Source: Chryseobacterium sp. Leaf394 (GTDB lineage Bacteria > Bacteroidota > Bacteroidia > Flavobacteriales > Weeksellaceae). From it: a stretch of DNA of 52,829 bases. Positions 25,132 to 33,848 of the stretch are shown piece after piece (positions within the stretch are counted from its first letter, which is position 1; each line of letters starts with the position of its first letter). The position numbers were made by a program, and so were the translations under genes. The stretch spans positions 88,447 through 141,275 of the forward strand of contig NZ_LMQH01000012.1 in NCBI RefSeq assembly GCF_001424105.1. Reading direction: 5' to 3'. Under the pieces are notes generated by a model. It made no database searches. It was not told the origin of the DNA and worked only from the letters and a program-made list of their open reading frames with translations.

Positions 25132-26337
25132 TTATTTTAAATATTGATTTTCAACGAAATCGAGAATATCTTTGGCTACAGAATATTTAGATTTTAAATC
25201 AAATTCTCTCTTCTCCGTTTGCGTGAAAATTTTAATTTTATTGGTGTCATTTTTAAATCCTGCACCGGCGTCCCGCAACGAATTTAGAACGATCATGTCA
25301 AGATTTTTCTTGTGAAGTTTCCCCATGGCATTTTCCTCCTCGTTCTGAGTTTCCAAAGCAAAACCTACTAAAAACTGATGTGTTTTCTGCTCACCCATGG
25401 TTTTCAGAATATCAGGATTTTTGATTAATTCGATCGTAAAACTTTCGTCGTTTTTTTTGATTTTTTCGGAAGCCACCACTTTTGGAGTATAGTCAGCCAC
25501 GGCAGCACTTGCGATGCCGATATCAACTCTGTCATAAAACTCAAAAACCTTATTGAACATTTCTTTTGCCGAAGTCACCTTGTGGATTTCAATATTTTCA
25601 CTTGAAACCTTTTCAGAACTCGGTCCGGAAACCAGAATTACTTTTGCGCCACGCTTTGCTGCTTCATCAGCCAGAGAATAACCCATTTTCCCAGAGGAAT
25701 GATTTCCTATAAACCTTACAGGATCGATGGCTTCATAAGTTGGCCCCGCTGTAATTAAAACGGTTTTTCCTTCTAAAGTTTTGTTTTGGTTTAAACTAAA
25801 AAATTCTTCCACTGTTCTTACAATTGTTTCAGGTTCGGCCATTCTTCCCTGTCCGACCAATCCGCTGGCCAATTCACCACTTTCTGCCGGAATAATGATG
25901 TGTCCGAAATCTTCTGCAAGATCGAGATTGTTTTGAGTGGATGGATGCCTGTACATGTCTAAGTCCATCGCCGGAGCAACGATAACAGGACATTTTGCAG
26001 ACATATAAGTTGCAATTAACAGATTATCACAGATGCCGTTGACCATTTTGGCTAAAGTATTTGCTGTACAGGGCGCTACAATCATTACATCTGCCCAAAG
26101 TGCAAGGTCAACATGACTGTTCCATGATCCGTTTTCACCATAAAAATCGCTGTAGACAGGCTTTTTAGATAATGTGGACAGGCTGAGTTTCGTCACAAAC
26201 ATTTCTGTATCCGCAGTCATGATCACCTGAATATCTGCACCTTTTTTCACAAGATCCCGAATAAGGAAATGTATTTTGTAGGCAGCAATTCCGCCAGAGA
26301 CGGCGATAAGGATTTTTTTTCCGGCAATACTCATCAA
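25132..26337 (-). CDS. coaBC: Bifunctional phosphopantothenoylcysteine decarboxylase / phosphopantothenate-cysteine ligase
   Basis: The protein has 401 residues and makes 4'-phosphopantetheine for coenzyme A. The N-terminal flavoprotein CoaC domain (about 1-185) has KKILIAVSGGIAAYK, APCTANTLAKMVNGICDNLL and the substrate-clamp motif PAMDLDMY. The C-terminal CoaB domain (about 190-400) has VLITAGPTYEAIDPVRFIGN, HSSGKMGYSLADEAAKRGA and FALETQ. Start codons occur in tandem (MM); either gives the same enzyme. It lies 114 nt downstream of rpoZ across a hairpin. Confidence 0.95.
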   Translation of the reverse strand: MMSIAGKKILIAVSGGIAAYKIHFLIRDLVKKGADIQVIMTADTEMFVTKLSLSTLSKKPVYSDFYGENGSWNSHVDLALWADVMIVAPCTANTLAKMVNGICDNLLIATYMSAKCPVIVAPAMDLDMYRHPSTQNNLDLAEDFGHIIIPAESGELASGLVGQGRMAEPETIVRTVEEFFSLNQNKTLEGKTVLITAGPTYEAIDPVRFIGNHSSGKMGYSLADEAAKRGAKVILVSGPSSEKVSSENIEIHKVTSAKEMFNKVFEFYDRVDIGIASAAVADYTPKVVASEKIKKNDESFTIELIKNPDILKTMGEQKTHQFLVGFALETQNEEENAMGKLHKKNLDMIVLNSLRDAGAGFKNDTNKIKIFTQTEKREFDLKSKYSVAKDILDFVENQYLK

Positions 26338-26393
26338 GAAAATTTTAAAGCACTAAAATACTTATTTTTTGGCGAACGCCATTGGGATAAACA

Positions 26394-26431
26394 GCAAAGG
26401 TCATAAAAGAAAAATTCTTCTATGACCTTTG
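26394..26431 (-). terminator. Hairpin between rpoZ and coaBC, possible terminator
   Basis: CAAAGGTCATA pairs perfectly with TATGACCTTTG (11 bp) across a 16-nt loop. The minus-strand tail is only TGCTGTTT, so termination would be weak. It may act as a partial terminator or a processing site within the cluster. Confidence 0.45.
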
Positions 26432-26451
26432 TTTATAAAAAACACATATGA

Positions 26452-26775
26452 TTACTTTCTTTCTTCAGTTTTTCTGAAGTAAACGTCTCCGTTTAACCAT
26501 TCTTCAATTGCAATAGAAGTTGGTTTTGGAAGTTTTTCGTAATGTTTAGAGATTTCGATCTGCTCTCTGTTTTCGAAAACTTCTTCCAGAGTAGAATTGT
26601 GCACAGCAAATTCGTCCAGCTTATTGTGAAGTTCTGTACGGATTTCTGCATTGATCTGCTCTGCTCTTTTGCCCATGATAACAATCGCCTCGTAGATTGA
26701 TCCTACATTTTCTTCAATCTTGTCTTTGTTGTAAGTAATGGTATTTACTTCTGCTTTTGTATCTTTTACGCTCAT
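26452..26775 (-). CDS. rpoZ: DNA-directed RNA polymerase omega subunit (Rpb6-type)
   Basis: The protein has 107 residues. The central helix-rich stretch GSIYEAIVIMGKRAEQINAE matches the Rpb6/omega fold that stabilises the beta' subunit. The acidic C-terminal region (about 60-107) is typical of Bacteroidota versions. Position between bamD and coaBC is conserved in flavobacteria. A TACATTTG box lies 30 nt upstream. Confidence 0.85.
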   Translation of the reverse strand: MSVKDTKAEVNTITYNKDKIEENVGSIYEAIVIMGKRAEQINAEIRTELHNKLDEFAVHNSTLEEVFENREQIEISKHYEKLPKPTSIAIEEWLNGDVYFRKTEERK

Positions 26776-26805
26776 TTTGAGAAAATTAATTTATTTTTAA
26801 GATGG

Positions 26806-26813
26806 CAAATGTA
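26806..26813 (-). promoter_or_regulatory. -7 box for rpoZ
   Basis: Minus-strand TACATTTG fits TANNTTTG and ends 30 nt before the rpoZ ATG. No TTG is found 17-23 nt further upstream, so this is only half of the consensus. Confidence 0.35.
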
Positions 26814-26817
26814 CGAT

Positions 26818-27813
26818 TTATCTTTGGATTTTGAAAGTAGCTGCCGGAGGAGGTGTCTGCAGCACAGCGCTGTCTCTTCTCATTTGGTTTGCCTGCTTTT
26901 CGTTTTCCATCTGATCCTTCATCTGCTCTTCGGTTTTTACCTTTTTCGCTTCCTGATCAGCAATTTTTTTCTGTCTTTCGTTCAGCAAAGCGATTCTTTC
27001 GTCATTCTGCTTCTTTACAACGACAAAATCTTTCTTCTCTCTTTCAAGTTTTTCTCTTAAATCTACAGCTGTTTTAGAGTATTCTGTATTTGGAAGTTCT
27101 TTTTCAACCTGTCTTGTGAAGGCCAAAGCACTTTCTATACGCTCATCTTTCAACTCATAAGTTGATCCCATTGCTAAAAGATAACGTGCGTTAAGCATAT
27201 AATCGTAGATTTTCGGACGGAGTTTTGTACTTGGGAAATCCTCCAATACATTTTCAAATGCTACACCGGTAGATTTGTAATCTCCCATTTTGTAGTAGTG
27301 CTTTGCATTTTCATATGCTTTGAATTCCAGTTTATAAGAAAGCTCATCAATCATGGTATTGATGTTTTTTCCTCTTTCAGAATCCGGGTAGTTGGTTAAG
27401 AAATCCTGAAGCTCATTGATTGCCAGTTCTGTACTGCTCTGATCGAGGTTGTAATCCATAGAACCGTTATAGTAGCACAGTGCAGACATGTAAGCAGCTT
27501 CTTCTCTTCTTGGATCCATAGGAAAACTTACGGAGAAGTTTTTAAACTGATGCCCTGCCAGCTTATAATTTTTATCATAATAATTGGCATATGCAGAGTT
27601 AAAAACAACGTTAGGAGCATCATCTGTCCCGGCAACAAGGTTTGGAAGCCTGTCATACAGCGCCAATGCATTTTTCCACTTCTTTTTAGCAAAATTTTCG
27701 TTGGCAGTTTTCAGAATAAAAGTTTTATCCGCACTTGTCAATGCTTTTTGCTGAGTGCTTTTGCAGGCAGCAAGTACCGCTACAGCGAAAATACCTAAAA
27801 TATACTTTTTCAT
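26818..27813 (-). CDS. bamD: Outer-membrane assembly lipoprotein BamD
   Basis: The start is placed at the ATG at 27811-27813 because it begins a lipoprotein signal (MKKYILGIFAVAVLAAC-KS); a longer frame upstream lacks this. The mature protein has TPR-like repeats through about residue 250 (ALALYDRLPN, AYMSALCYYNGSMDYNLDQS, NPD-like turns). It also has the BamD/YfiO pattern of spacing Asn/Asp-Pro before each helix, and then a Lys/Glu/Gln-rich coiled tail (about 255-310). BamD helps the BAM complex insert beta-barrels in the outer membrane. A TATTTTTG box lies at 27857-27864. It leads the conserved set toward recN. Confidence 0.88.
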   Translation of the reverse strand: MKKYILGIFAVAVLAACKSTQQKALTSADKTFILKTANENFAKKKWKNALALYDRLPNLVAGTDDAPNVVFNSAYANYYDKNYKLAGHQFKNFSVSFPMDPRREEAAYMSALCYYNGSMDYNLDQSSTELAINELQDFLTNYPDSERGKNINTMIDELSYKLEFKAYENAKHYYKMGDYKSTGVAFENVLEDFPSTKLRPKIYDYMLNARYLLAMGSTYELKDERIESALAFTRQVEKELPNTEYSKTAVDLREKLEREKKDFVVVKKQNDERIALLNERQKKIADQEAKKVKTEEQMKDQMENEKQANQMRRDSAVLQTPPPAATFKIQR

Positions 27814-27911
27814 AAGGAATTCAACAGATTCGGTATTTTTCCGAACTTTTAATTTGCAAAAATAAAACTTTTTTTGCAATAGACTTTTTTTTATGATTAT
27901 TTAACGTAAAA

Positions 27912-28541
27912 TTAGTCTGTAGCGTATCCCAAAATAGCGAAAACAGACATTAAAGTATTCACTCTGACCTTTTTTTCAGCTTCTTTGTCGTATGCATCAG
28001 AATCTTTGTAAGGAACGTAAAGTTCAAAAAAGTTTTTATTTCTGATTACAAAAAGTGTCGCTCCGATAATCACGGTGAGAAGATCTTCCGGTTTGGGGGC
28101 AAAAGTAAAAACACCTGATGCTACCCCTTTTTTAGTTACTTCATCAATTTTTCTTACAAACAATTGATAGCAATCTAACAGTTCATTTTTCACCTGATCA
28201 GAATGCCTGAGTTCCTGAGTAACAAAGCCATGGAAATAATTGTATTTAAAAAGCTGGGAAATGATAAACTTCACCATTTCCTTCATCTGCATCTCCGGCT
28301 TACCGTCTTTGATGGTGTCTGCAAACTCAGAAAAATTCTCTCTGGTTCTCAACACACGGTACTGATACAGATAAGACATCATTTTTTCTTTTGAGCCAAA
28401 GTAATAAGAAATCATGGCGACATTAATGTTCGCTTTTGAGCTGATATCCCTTACAGAAGTACCATCATACCCTTTTTTAGCAATAAGTTCTTCGGCAATA
28501 TCTAAAATATGGATCTGTTTTTCCGTAAACTTTTTCTTCAT
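27912..28541 (-). CDS. TetR-family transcriptional regulator
   Basis: The protein has 209 residues. The N-terminal helix-turn-helix (about 5-55) reads GYDGTSVRDISSKANINVAM then ISYYFGSKEKM, the canonical TetR signature with Tyr-Phe at the start of the recognition segment. The remaining 150 residues are helical, a ligand-binding/dimer domain with no recognisable ligand class. It is upstream of bamD by 98 nt on the same strand and divergent from the tatD-like gene at 28636. Its target is unknown. Confidence 0.88.
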   Translation of the reverse strand: MKKKFTEKQIHILDIAEELIAKKGYDGTSVRDISSKANINVAMISYYFGSKEKMMSYLYQYRVLRTRENFSEFADTIKDGKPEMQMKEMVKFIISQLFKYNYFHGFVTQELRHSDQVKNELLDCYQLFVRKIDEVTKKGVASGVFTFAPKPEDLLTVIIGATLFVIRNKNFFELYVPYKDSDAYDKEAEKKVRVNTLMSVFAILGYATD

Positions 28542-28635
28542 AGAAACTGACTTTGCCTTAAAGTTATGAAATTTTTAACAAAATCCATAAACAGCCGTTT
28601 GATAATTTAAAACATAAATTTGATTATTTTTGAAT

Positions 28636-29262
28636 ATGTCTTACTTCGATTTTCATCATCATAAACAAAATTTTGCCAACGGAATTTATAATCTTGAGCT
28701 GTTTCAGACAGTTCCGGAAATGCCTTTCTCTGCCGGAATTCATCCGAAGGATATTGACGAAAATAATTTAAGCCTGCAAATTGAATGGCTGAAAGAAAGT
28801 ATAAATGAAAACTGCTTTGCCATAGGTGAATGCGGTTTAGACTCGATGGTTTCGGCGACTGCTGAAGTTCAGAATAAAGTTTTTCTGGAACAGATTAACA
28901 TCGCCAATGAATTAAAAAAACCTTTAATCATTCACTGCGTCAAAAGATTCTCTGAACTGATTCCTTTCAGAAAAAAATCTGAATTTCCGATGATTCTGCA
29001 TGGTTTTAATAAGAAACAGTCCGTTGCAGACAGCCTTCTGTCGAATAATTTTTACCTGAGTTTTGGAAAAGCGGTTTTGTATAATCTATCTTTGCAAAAT
29101 ACTTTAAAAAACGCTCCTTTAGATAGACTGTTTTTAGAAACTGATGATGCAGATTTCAGTATTGAAGAACTGTATTACAAAGTTTCGGAAATAAAAAACA
29201 TAACGACAGAAAATCTTCAGGATCAAATCTTTGTTAATTTAGAAACGATAAAAAATGGATAA
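28636..29262 (+). CDS. TatD-family metal-dependent hydrolase (short form)
   Basis: The protein has about 208 residues from the ATG at 28636, preferred over an in-frame TTG at 28630. A TAAATTTG box lies at 28615-28622. The metal sites of the amidohydrolase fold are present: FDFHHH (HxH), GECGLD (Glu), IIHCVKR (His), LHGFNK (His), FLETDD (Asp). TatD proteins are 3'-5' exonucleases/deoxyribonucleases of about 260 residues. This one is about 50 shorter, so loops are trimmed, not the active site. It overlaps the next gene by 8 nt. Confidence 0.8.
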   Translation: MSYFDFHHHKQNFANGIYNLELFQTVPEMPFSAGIHPKDIDENNLSLQIEWLKESINENCFAIGECGLDSMVSATAEVQNKVFLEQINIANELKKPLIIHCVKRFSELIPFRKKSEFPMILHGFNKKQSVADSLLSNNFYLSFGKAVLYNLSLQNTLKNAPLDRLFLETDDADFSIEELYYKVSEIKNITTENLQDQIFVNLETIKNG

Positions 29263-29995
29263 AAACTGGCTTGAAAGAACAGAACTTCTCATCAAAGAAA
29301 CAGGTTTGGAAAATCTTCATAATTCCAACGTTTTGGTTATAGGACTTGGCGGTGTAGGATCTTTTGCAGCAGAATTTCTGGCCAGAGCTGGTGTGGGAAA
29401 TATGACAATCGTAGACGGCGACACCGTAGATATTACCAATATCAACAGACAGTTACCTGCGCTGCATTCTACCATCGGAAAACATAAAGTAAAAATTGTA
29501 GGCGACAGACTTTTAGACATCAATCCCAAACTTAATCTTAGCCGGATAAACGAATTCCTGAATCCTGACCGTATGGACGAAGTTTTTGACGGAAAAAATT
29601 TCGACTACGTTTTAGACTGCATCGACAGCATCACACCAAAACTCGCTTTAATTATTGCCGCGAAACGCAGAAAAATAAAAGTAGTGAGCTGTATGGGAGC
29701 GGGAGGAAAATCTGATCCTTCCAAAGTTATGGTGCGTGACATCAGCAAAACCCAGCACTGTCACCTCGCGAGACAGATCAGAAAGAGACTGAAAAAAGTA
29801 AAAATTGACAAAGGTGTACGCTGTGTTTTTGCTGACGACATACAGGATGAAGACAGCTTAAAAATGACTGACGGCAGCAACTATAAAAGATCATTCTACG
29901 GAACCATCAGTTTTATGCCTGCCATTTTTGGGCTTTACGCCGCTTCAGAAGTAATTAATCATTTGGTTAAAAAGACAGATTCCGGTGATGAATAA
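29255..29995 (+). CDS. tcdA: tRNA threonylcarbamoyladenosine dehydratase
   Basis: The protein has 246 residues in the ThiF/MoeB/E1 superfamily. The ATP site GLGGVGSFAAEFLARAGVGN lies at about 30-49, and the conserved DxxNxNRQ is present as DITNINRQ. The TcdA pattern continues with DCIDSITPKLALI and a Cys in VVSCMGAGGKSDP. TcdA cyclises t6A to ct6A at tRNA position 37. It starts inside the tatD-like gene (8-nt overlap) and overlaps rnpA by 11 nt, so three short genes form one operon. Confidence 0.9.
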   Translation: MDKNWLERTELLIKETGLENLHNSNVLVIGLGGVGSFAAEFLARAGVGNMTIVDGDTVDITNINRQLPALHSTIGKHKVKIVGDRLLDINPKLNLSRINEFLNPDRMDEVFDGKNFDYVLDCIDSITPKLALIIAAKRRKIKVVSCMGAGGKSDPSKVMVRDISKTQHCHLARQIRKRLKKVKIDKGVRCVFADDIQDEDSLKMTDGSNYKRSFYGTISFMPAIFGLYAASEVINHLVKKTDSGDE

Positions 29996-30362
29996 CTTTA
30001 AATATCCGACCTCTGAGAAGCTGAAAGGGAAAAACGACATCAGTTTACTTTTTGAAAAGGGAAAATGGCGGACTTATGGAAATTTAAGAATCATTATTCT
30101 GAAAAACAAAGAGACCCAACCAATCTCTGAACTGAAATTCGGAGTTTCTGTTTCAAAGCGATACTTTAAAAAAGCCGTTGACAGGAACCGTTTAAAAAGA
30201 CTTTTGCGGGAGTGTTTCCGTTTAAACAAAGATTTGTATAAAGAAGCTTTTGGAGATTTATCCCACGCTATGCTTTTTTGGGCATCTTCAGAAAAAGCTG
30301 TAGGATACAGAGAAGTTGAAGAACAGTTTATAAAACTGTGTCAGGCTCAGCGTAAGAAATAA
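29985..30362 (+). CDS. rnpA: Ribonuclease P protein component
   Basis: The protein has 125 residues. The RNP motif region reads FGVSVSKRYFKKAVDRNRLK then RLLRECFRLNK, the strongly basic conserved helix of RnpA that binds precursor tRNA leaders and the RNase P RNA. Two ATGs (29985 and 29988) could start it. It overlaps tcdA by 11 nt. No rpmH lies next to it, unlike the common rpmH-rnpA arrangement. Confidence 0.92.
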   Translation: MMNNFKYPTSEKLKGKNDISLLFEKGKWRTYGNLRIIILKNKETQPISELKFGVSVSKRYFKKAVDRNRLKRLLRECFRLNKDLYKEAFGDLSHAMLFWASSEKAVGYREVEEQFIKLCQAQRKK

Positions 30363-30436
30363 ATCTTCAGCAAAAGATTTTCAGAGAAAGCATCTAAAAT
30401 TTCATTAAATTTAAACTTCACAAATCTGAAAATAAA

Positions 30437-31042
30437 ATGCTTGACAATATTCCCTACTTTCCATATATCGTGAGTGCCTTTTTTGGCATTGGTCTCGCTG
30501 CTGCAACCGGTTTCAGGGTTTTTCTGCCGTTGTTTGCCGTAAACCTTTCTTCCTATCTCGGCTGGATCCCGATGAGCGAAAACTTTGAATGGCTCGCAGG
30601 TCTTCCCACATTAATTATGACCGGAATTGCCACTGTTGCAGAAATTCTTGCCTACTACATTCCTTTCGTAGATCACTTGCTGGATTCTGTGGCCATACCG
30701 CTTTCTACCGTGGCAGGCTCGGTTTTGTTTGCGAGTCAGTTTGCAGATCTTGGGACTTTTCCGCAGTGGGCACTGGCTATTATTGCAGGTGGAGGAACGG
30801 CAGCAACAATCAGTTCAGGCTTTGCAGGATTACGTGCGGCTTCCACAGCCACGACAGGCGGAACCGGAAATTTTATTGTAGGAAGTACCGAAACTGCAGG
30901 TGCAGGATTTATGACGGTTGTTTCTATGCTTGCACCTGTTATCGCTTTTATTTTAAGTATTATTTTTATTGTACTGATTGTAATTGGAGGAAAAAAACTG
31001 GTAAAAAAGTTTTTGGCCCGTCGCCAAAAATTAAAAAGTTAA
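30437..31042 (+). CDS. DUF4126 membrane protein
   Basis: The protein has 201 residues. About four hydrophobic segments are visible (VSAFFGIGLAAATGFRVFLP, MTGIATVAEILAYYIPFVDH, AIIAGGGTAATISSGFAGLR, VIAFILSIIFIVLIVIGGKK) and a basic C-terminus (KKFLARRQKLKS). Gly/Ala-rich helices and the phrase DHLLDSVAIPLSTVAGSV match DUF4126, a membrane family of unknown role. It follows rnpA by 74 nt and may share its transcript. Confidence 0.8.
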   Translation: MLDNIPYFPYIVSAFFGIGLAAATGFRVFLPLFAVNLSSYLGWIPMSENFEWLAGLPTLIMTGIATVAEILAYYIPFVDHLLDSVAIPLSTVAGSVLFASQFADLGTFPQWALAIIAGGGTAATISSGFAGLRAASTATTGGTGNFIVGSTETAGAGFMTVVSMLAPVIAFILSIIFIVLIVIGGKKLVKKFLARRQKLKS

Positions 31043-31087
31043 ATTTCTAATATTTTAGAGTCTGTTTAAAAATGATTAAAAAACAAA

Positions 31088-31198
31088 TTTTCAAGTCATT
31101 TTTCTTTTCCGCAACCCTAAAGGGTGGAAAAATGCCTTGAAAATTTCATTAAAATTAACTCCCTTTAGGGTCGGGGGAAATTAATTTTGATGAAATTT
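31088..31198. repeat. Two adjacent imperfect hairpins
   Basis: Hairpin 1 (31088-31143) pairs TTTTCAAGTCATTTTTC with GAAAAATGCCTTGAAAA, 16 of 17 positions, around AACCCTAAAGGGT. Hairpin 2 (31141-31198) pairs AAATTTCATTAAAATTAA with TTAATTTTGATGAAATTT, 17 of 18, around CCCTTTAGGGT. The two tips carry the same CCCTNNAGGG core in opposite arrangement, so they look like one mobile repeat unit in inverted duplicate. Confidence 0.6.
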
Positions 31199-31222
31199 AA
31201 ACCGGCTCTTAATTTGTTCTAA

Positions 31223-31330
31223 TTATTTGTGCGTTTGTCCTGCAATCGAAGATTCTATGTAGTCAGTCACATAGCCAATCCCGATTCTTCGGTACAAGAC
31301 TTGGGAAACCCTGGCTAAAATCAATCCGCT
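31223..31330 (-). pseudogene. Coding-like relic without a start codon
   Basis: A minus-strand frame of about 35 codons ends at TAA (31223-31225) and reads like real protein (SGLILARVSQVLYRRIGIGY, then VTDYIESSIAGQTHK). No ATG/GTG/TTG in a sensible place precedes it; upstream it runs into the terminator. It may be the 3' end of a lost gene or the coding part of a dispersed repeat. The same bases contain nested inverted repeats (CGAAGA/TCTTCG and CTATGT/ACATAG), so a structured RNA is also possible. Confidence 0.35.
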
Positions 31331-31342
31331 ACAATATAAAAA

Positions 31343-31366
31343 AAACAGATCGGAAATGATCTGTTT
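31343..31366 (-). terminator. Terminator of the 31376-39451 minus-strand cluster
   Basis: AAACAGATC pairs with GATCTGTTT (9 bp, 6-nt loop) and on the minus strand is followed by T8. It lies 10 nt after the stop of the TPR protein gene. The plus-strand side also has a T5 run, so it can act both ways. Confidence 0.8.
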
Positions 31367-31375
31367 TTGCTTTTA

Positions 31376-33847
31376 CTATCTACCTCTGGTGTCTTTTACC
31401 TCCTGAATTTTTTCTTCAAAGTAAGACTGTTTATCGGGATGTTTTCCAATTAAAATCTGGTATGCCTGAATCGCCTTTGAGTAGAGTTTCTGCTCAGTAT
31501 AAAGCTTTGCCAGCGTCTCTGTCATCAGGTGTGAAATGTCGTCGTTGCGTTCTTTTATCACAAAACTGCTTTCGTCTTTCAGCTGACTGATTTTAGGATT
31601 ATTTTCAATGAAAGCTTCGATTGCTTTTTCCTTGATTTCAATTTTTTCCTTTTCTACTTCTGCTGTCCTGTCAATTTTCAGCCAGCTTTGCCACGTATTG
31701 ATAAAACCAGGAACGTTGCTGTCTAAAATAGAAGGAATCTCGCGTTGATCCGGTTTGGCTTTTGGCTGAGGAGAAGGTTCAGGCGTAATTTCCGGCTGGG
31801 CTTCCTCTTCGCTTTTTTGATTTGATTTGATGAATGATGAGATATCACTCCCAAAAAATGAAACGTTAAAAGCCGGAGCACTTTTTTCATCTTCTTCTAC
31901 ATTTTCCTCATCATTTTCTGAAACTTCTTCGGTTTCCGCTTGCTCTGTATTTTCGGTAATAACTTCCTGTTCTTCTTCGGCAAGAACAGCTTCAGGTGCC
32001 CTTTCTTCTACGGAAGGCTCTGGCTTTTCAGCCGGTTTTTGTTCAACATTTTCAGTCTTTCTGCCGATAGAGTAATCCAGAGTATTTACCTCGAAGGACA
32101 TTGGTTTCCAGGAAGTTGAAGGTACAGTTTCGGACTCAGTTTCTGTTTCAGATGACTTAGAATCCGTTTCTGTCTGAGCAGATATTTCTTCATCATCCAT
32201 CGAAATTTCATCTTCATTCAGTTTCCTTTCTTCCTCATTTTCAACGACTTCAGGTGACTGAGTTTCAACATCAAAAGACTGTGTTTCGGCAAAGCTGATT
32301 TCAGAATTTACAGTTTCCTGTTCTTTTTCAGTCGCTTTTTCGTCCTTCGGTACATCTTTTTTAGCTTCCTTCATTTTCAGCTCCACCTGCTCAATCAGGC
32401 GGCGCATTTCCTCTTCATATTTATTTTTTGAAGGTGTATTCTGTGCCGGGATTTCCTGCTGTACGGGAGTTTTTGCTTCCATTTTAACTTCAGGAAAGAA
32501 AGATTCGGTTCCATGAAAACTCAACTGAGAATCATCTTCGACCTTTTGTTTTTCATCATCAGATTCAATTTTATCTTCAGAAATAATCGTTTCAGAACTA
32601 AAATCTGTCTGATTCTGAACCTCATCCTGAGAAACCTTTTCTTCTTCTTTAACGTCTTGTTTAATTTCAGTTTCTAAAGGTGCTATTTCCTGAAAACTTA
32701 TCGCTTTATCTTCCGCGATAACTTCCACAGCTTCCTCTAAATTATTGTCAGGTGAAACTCTGATTTCAGACTGATTAAAATTAATTTCTGTTTCTTCAAC
32801 CTCATCCGCTTTTTCTTCCACATCACCCATTTCATGATTTTCTACTTCTGATTTATTGGTATCAATTTCAATTTTATCATCAGAAACACTGGTTTCAGAA
32901 CTAAATTCTGTTTTGGTATTAAGCTGATCCTGAGAAACAGTTTTCTCGTCCTTATTTTCAGTTTCTAAAGGTGTAATTTCCTGAAAACTAACCGCTTTTT
33001 CTTCCGTAATAATTTCACCTGCTTTTTCAAAATTATCTTCAGGTGAAACTTTTATTTCAGACTGATTAAAATTGATTTTCGTTTCCTCAGCCTCACCTTT
33101 TACTGATTCTGCATTAGGAATTTCAAGCTTTTCAATTTCAGATTCATCCACATCAGCTACATTTTCTTTTGATCCTGAACCTGATTCGTTTTCTTTAATC
33201 TCAGAACTAAGATGATCATCAGTTTTAGCTACTGCTTCAGTATTTGGCTTTTCTTCGAATATCACTTCACCAGGCTGATATGAAGCCTGAGAAGCATCGA
33301 GTTTTTCTGTTACCAAATTTCCTGATTCCCTGCTGGATTCGAGATCAATTTTCACCGTATTTTCTTCGTTGAGGAAGTTTTCTTCACCTTCGAAAAGAAT
33401 TCTGTTTCTCTGGCCTTCCACTTCTACCGGCTGGTTTGAAACTTCCGGCTGTGGCTGTACAGCGGTGTATGGTGATTCTTCAGTATTTACCTCTTGCTTT
33501 TCTTCGGGGCGTTTCAGCGGAAAGCCTCCGTTTTTTGGAGCGTAAGCAGGATAGGCTTTTTTATTTTCAGTGATCTGAGACACTTTTGACAAAGGGATAT
33601 CTGCCTTTTTTGTTTCCAGATTACCGTTGATGAGATGGTACAGATTTTTCTTATCTGTAGTGTAGGCAGCAGTTTTAGACAGTTCTTTCTGATAATTTTC
33701 CGGTTCGTAAAGGTGCACGCCATACAGATGTAGAGCACGTACATTTTGAAGATACGGAAATTCCTGTATCTGATCTCTCAGAATCTGAAGATCATCATTC
33801 TGAATATTTTTTGGCTCAATTAAAAGCTCTAAAACTCTAGTTTTCAT
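31376..33847 (-). CDS. Large acidic protein with C-terminal TPR-like segment
   Basis: The protein has 823 residues. Residues 1-80 are an ordered helical domain (LQILRDQIQEFPYLQNVRAL). Residues about 115-690 are very rich in Glu/Ser/Thr/Asp and probably disordered. Within them a block at about 254-336 is repeated at 351-438 (both begin INFNQSEI, contain SFQEI-PLETE and end DKIE). The last 100 residues are helical with a TPR motif (TETLAKLYTEQKLYSKAIQA, YQILIGKHPDK). It is the last gene of the cluster after the LptE-like and sigma-54 genes, an order seen in flavobacteria. The function is unknown. Confidence 0.75.
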   Translation of the reverse strand: MKTRVLELLIEPKNIQNDDLQILRDQIQEFPYLQNVRALHLYGVHLYEPENYQKELSKTAAYTTDKKNLYHLINGNLETKKADIPLSKVSQITENKKAYPAYAPKNGGFPLKRPEEKQEVNTEESPYTAVQPQPEVSNQPVEVEGQRNRILFEGEENFLNEENTVKIDLESSRESGNLVTEKLDASQASYQPGEVIFEEKPNTEAVAKTDDHLSSEIKENESGSGSKENVADVDESEIEKLEIPNAESVKGEAEETKINFNQSEIKVSPEDNFEKAGEIITEEKAVSFQEITPLETENKDEKTVSQDQLNTKTEFSSETSVSDDKIEIDTNKSEVENHEMGDVEEKADEVEETEINFNQSEIRVSPDNNLEEAVEVIAEDKAISFQEIAPLETEIKQDVKEEEKVSQDEVQNQTDFSSETIISEDKIESDDEKQKVEDDSQLSFHGTESFFPEVKMEAKTPVQQEIPAQNTPSKNKYEEEMRRLIEQVELKMKEAKKDVPKDEKATEKEQETVNSEISFAETQSFDVETQSPEVVENEEERKLNEDEISMDDEEISAQTETDSKSSETETESETVPSTSWKPMSFEVNTLDYSIGRKTENVEQKPAEKPEPSVEERAPEAVLAEEEQEVITENTEQAETEEVSENDEENVEEDEKSAPAFNVSFFGSDISSFIKSNQKSEEEAQPEITPEPSPQPKAKPDQREIPSILDSNVPGFINTWQSWLKIDRTAEVEKEKIEIKEKAIEAFIENNPKISQLKDESSFVIKERNDDISHLMTETLAKLYTEQKLYSKAIQAYQILIGKHPDKQSYFEEKIQEVKDTRGR

Positions 33848-33848
33848 C

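Larger units (their letters stand above)
31043..31375. other. Intergenic region with tandem hairpins, coding-like relic and terminator
   Basis: This 333-base gap lies between convergent genes. From left to right it holds two imperfect hairpins (31088-31198), a start-less coding-like frame on the minus strand (31223-31330) and a terminator (31343-31366). Each is listed separately. No tRNA fold was found. Confidence 0.5.

Noticed and set aside
30589..31050. 153-codon frame in a second phase of the DUF4126 gene
   Set aside because: The product is Cys/Arg/His-rich nonsense lying wholly on the DUF4126 gene, whose frame has clear membrane helices.
31201..31330. tRNA or other stable RNA gene in the gap after DUF4126
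   Set aside because: Inverted repeats exist but no cloverleaf, T-loop or anticodon arm can be drawn.
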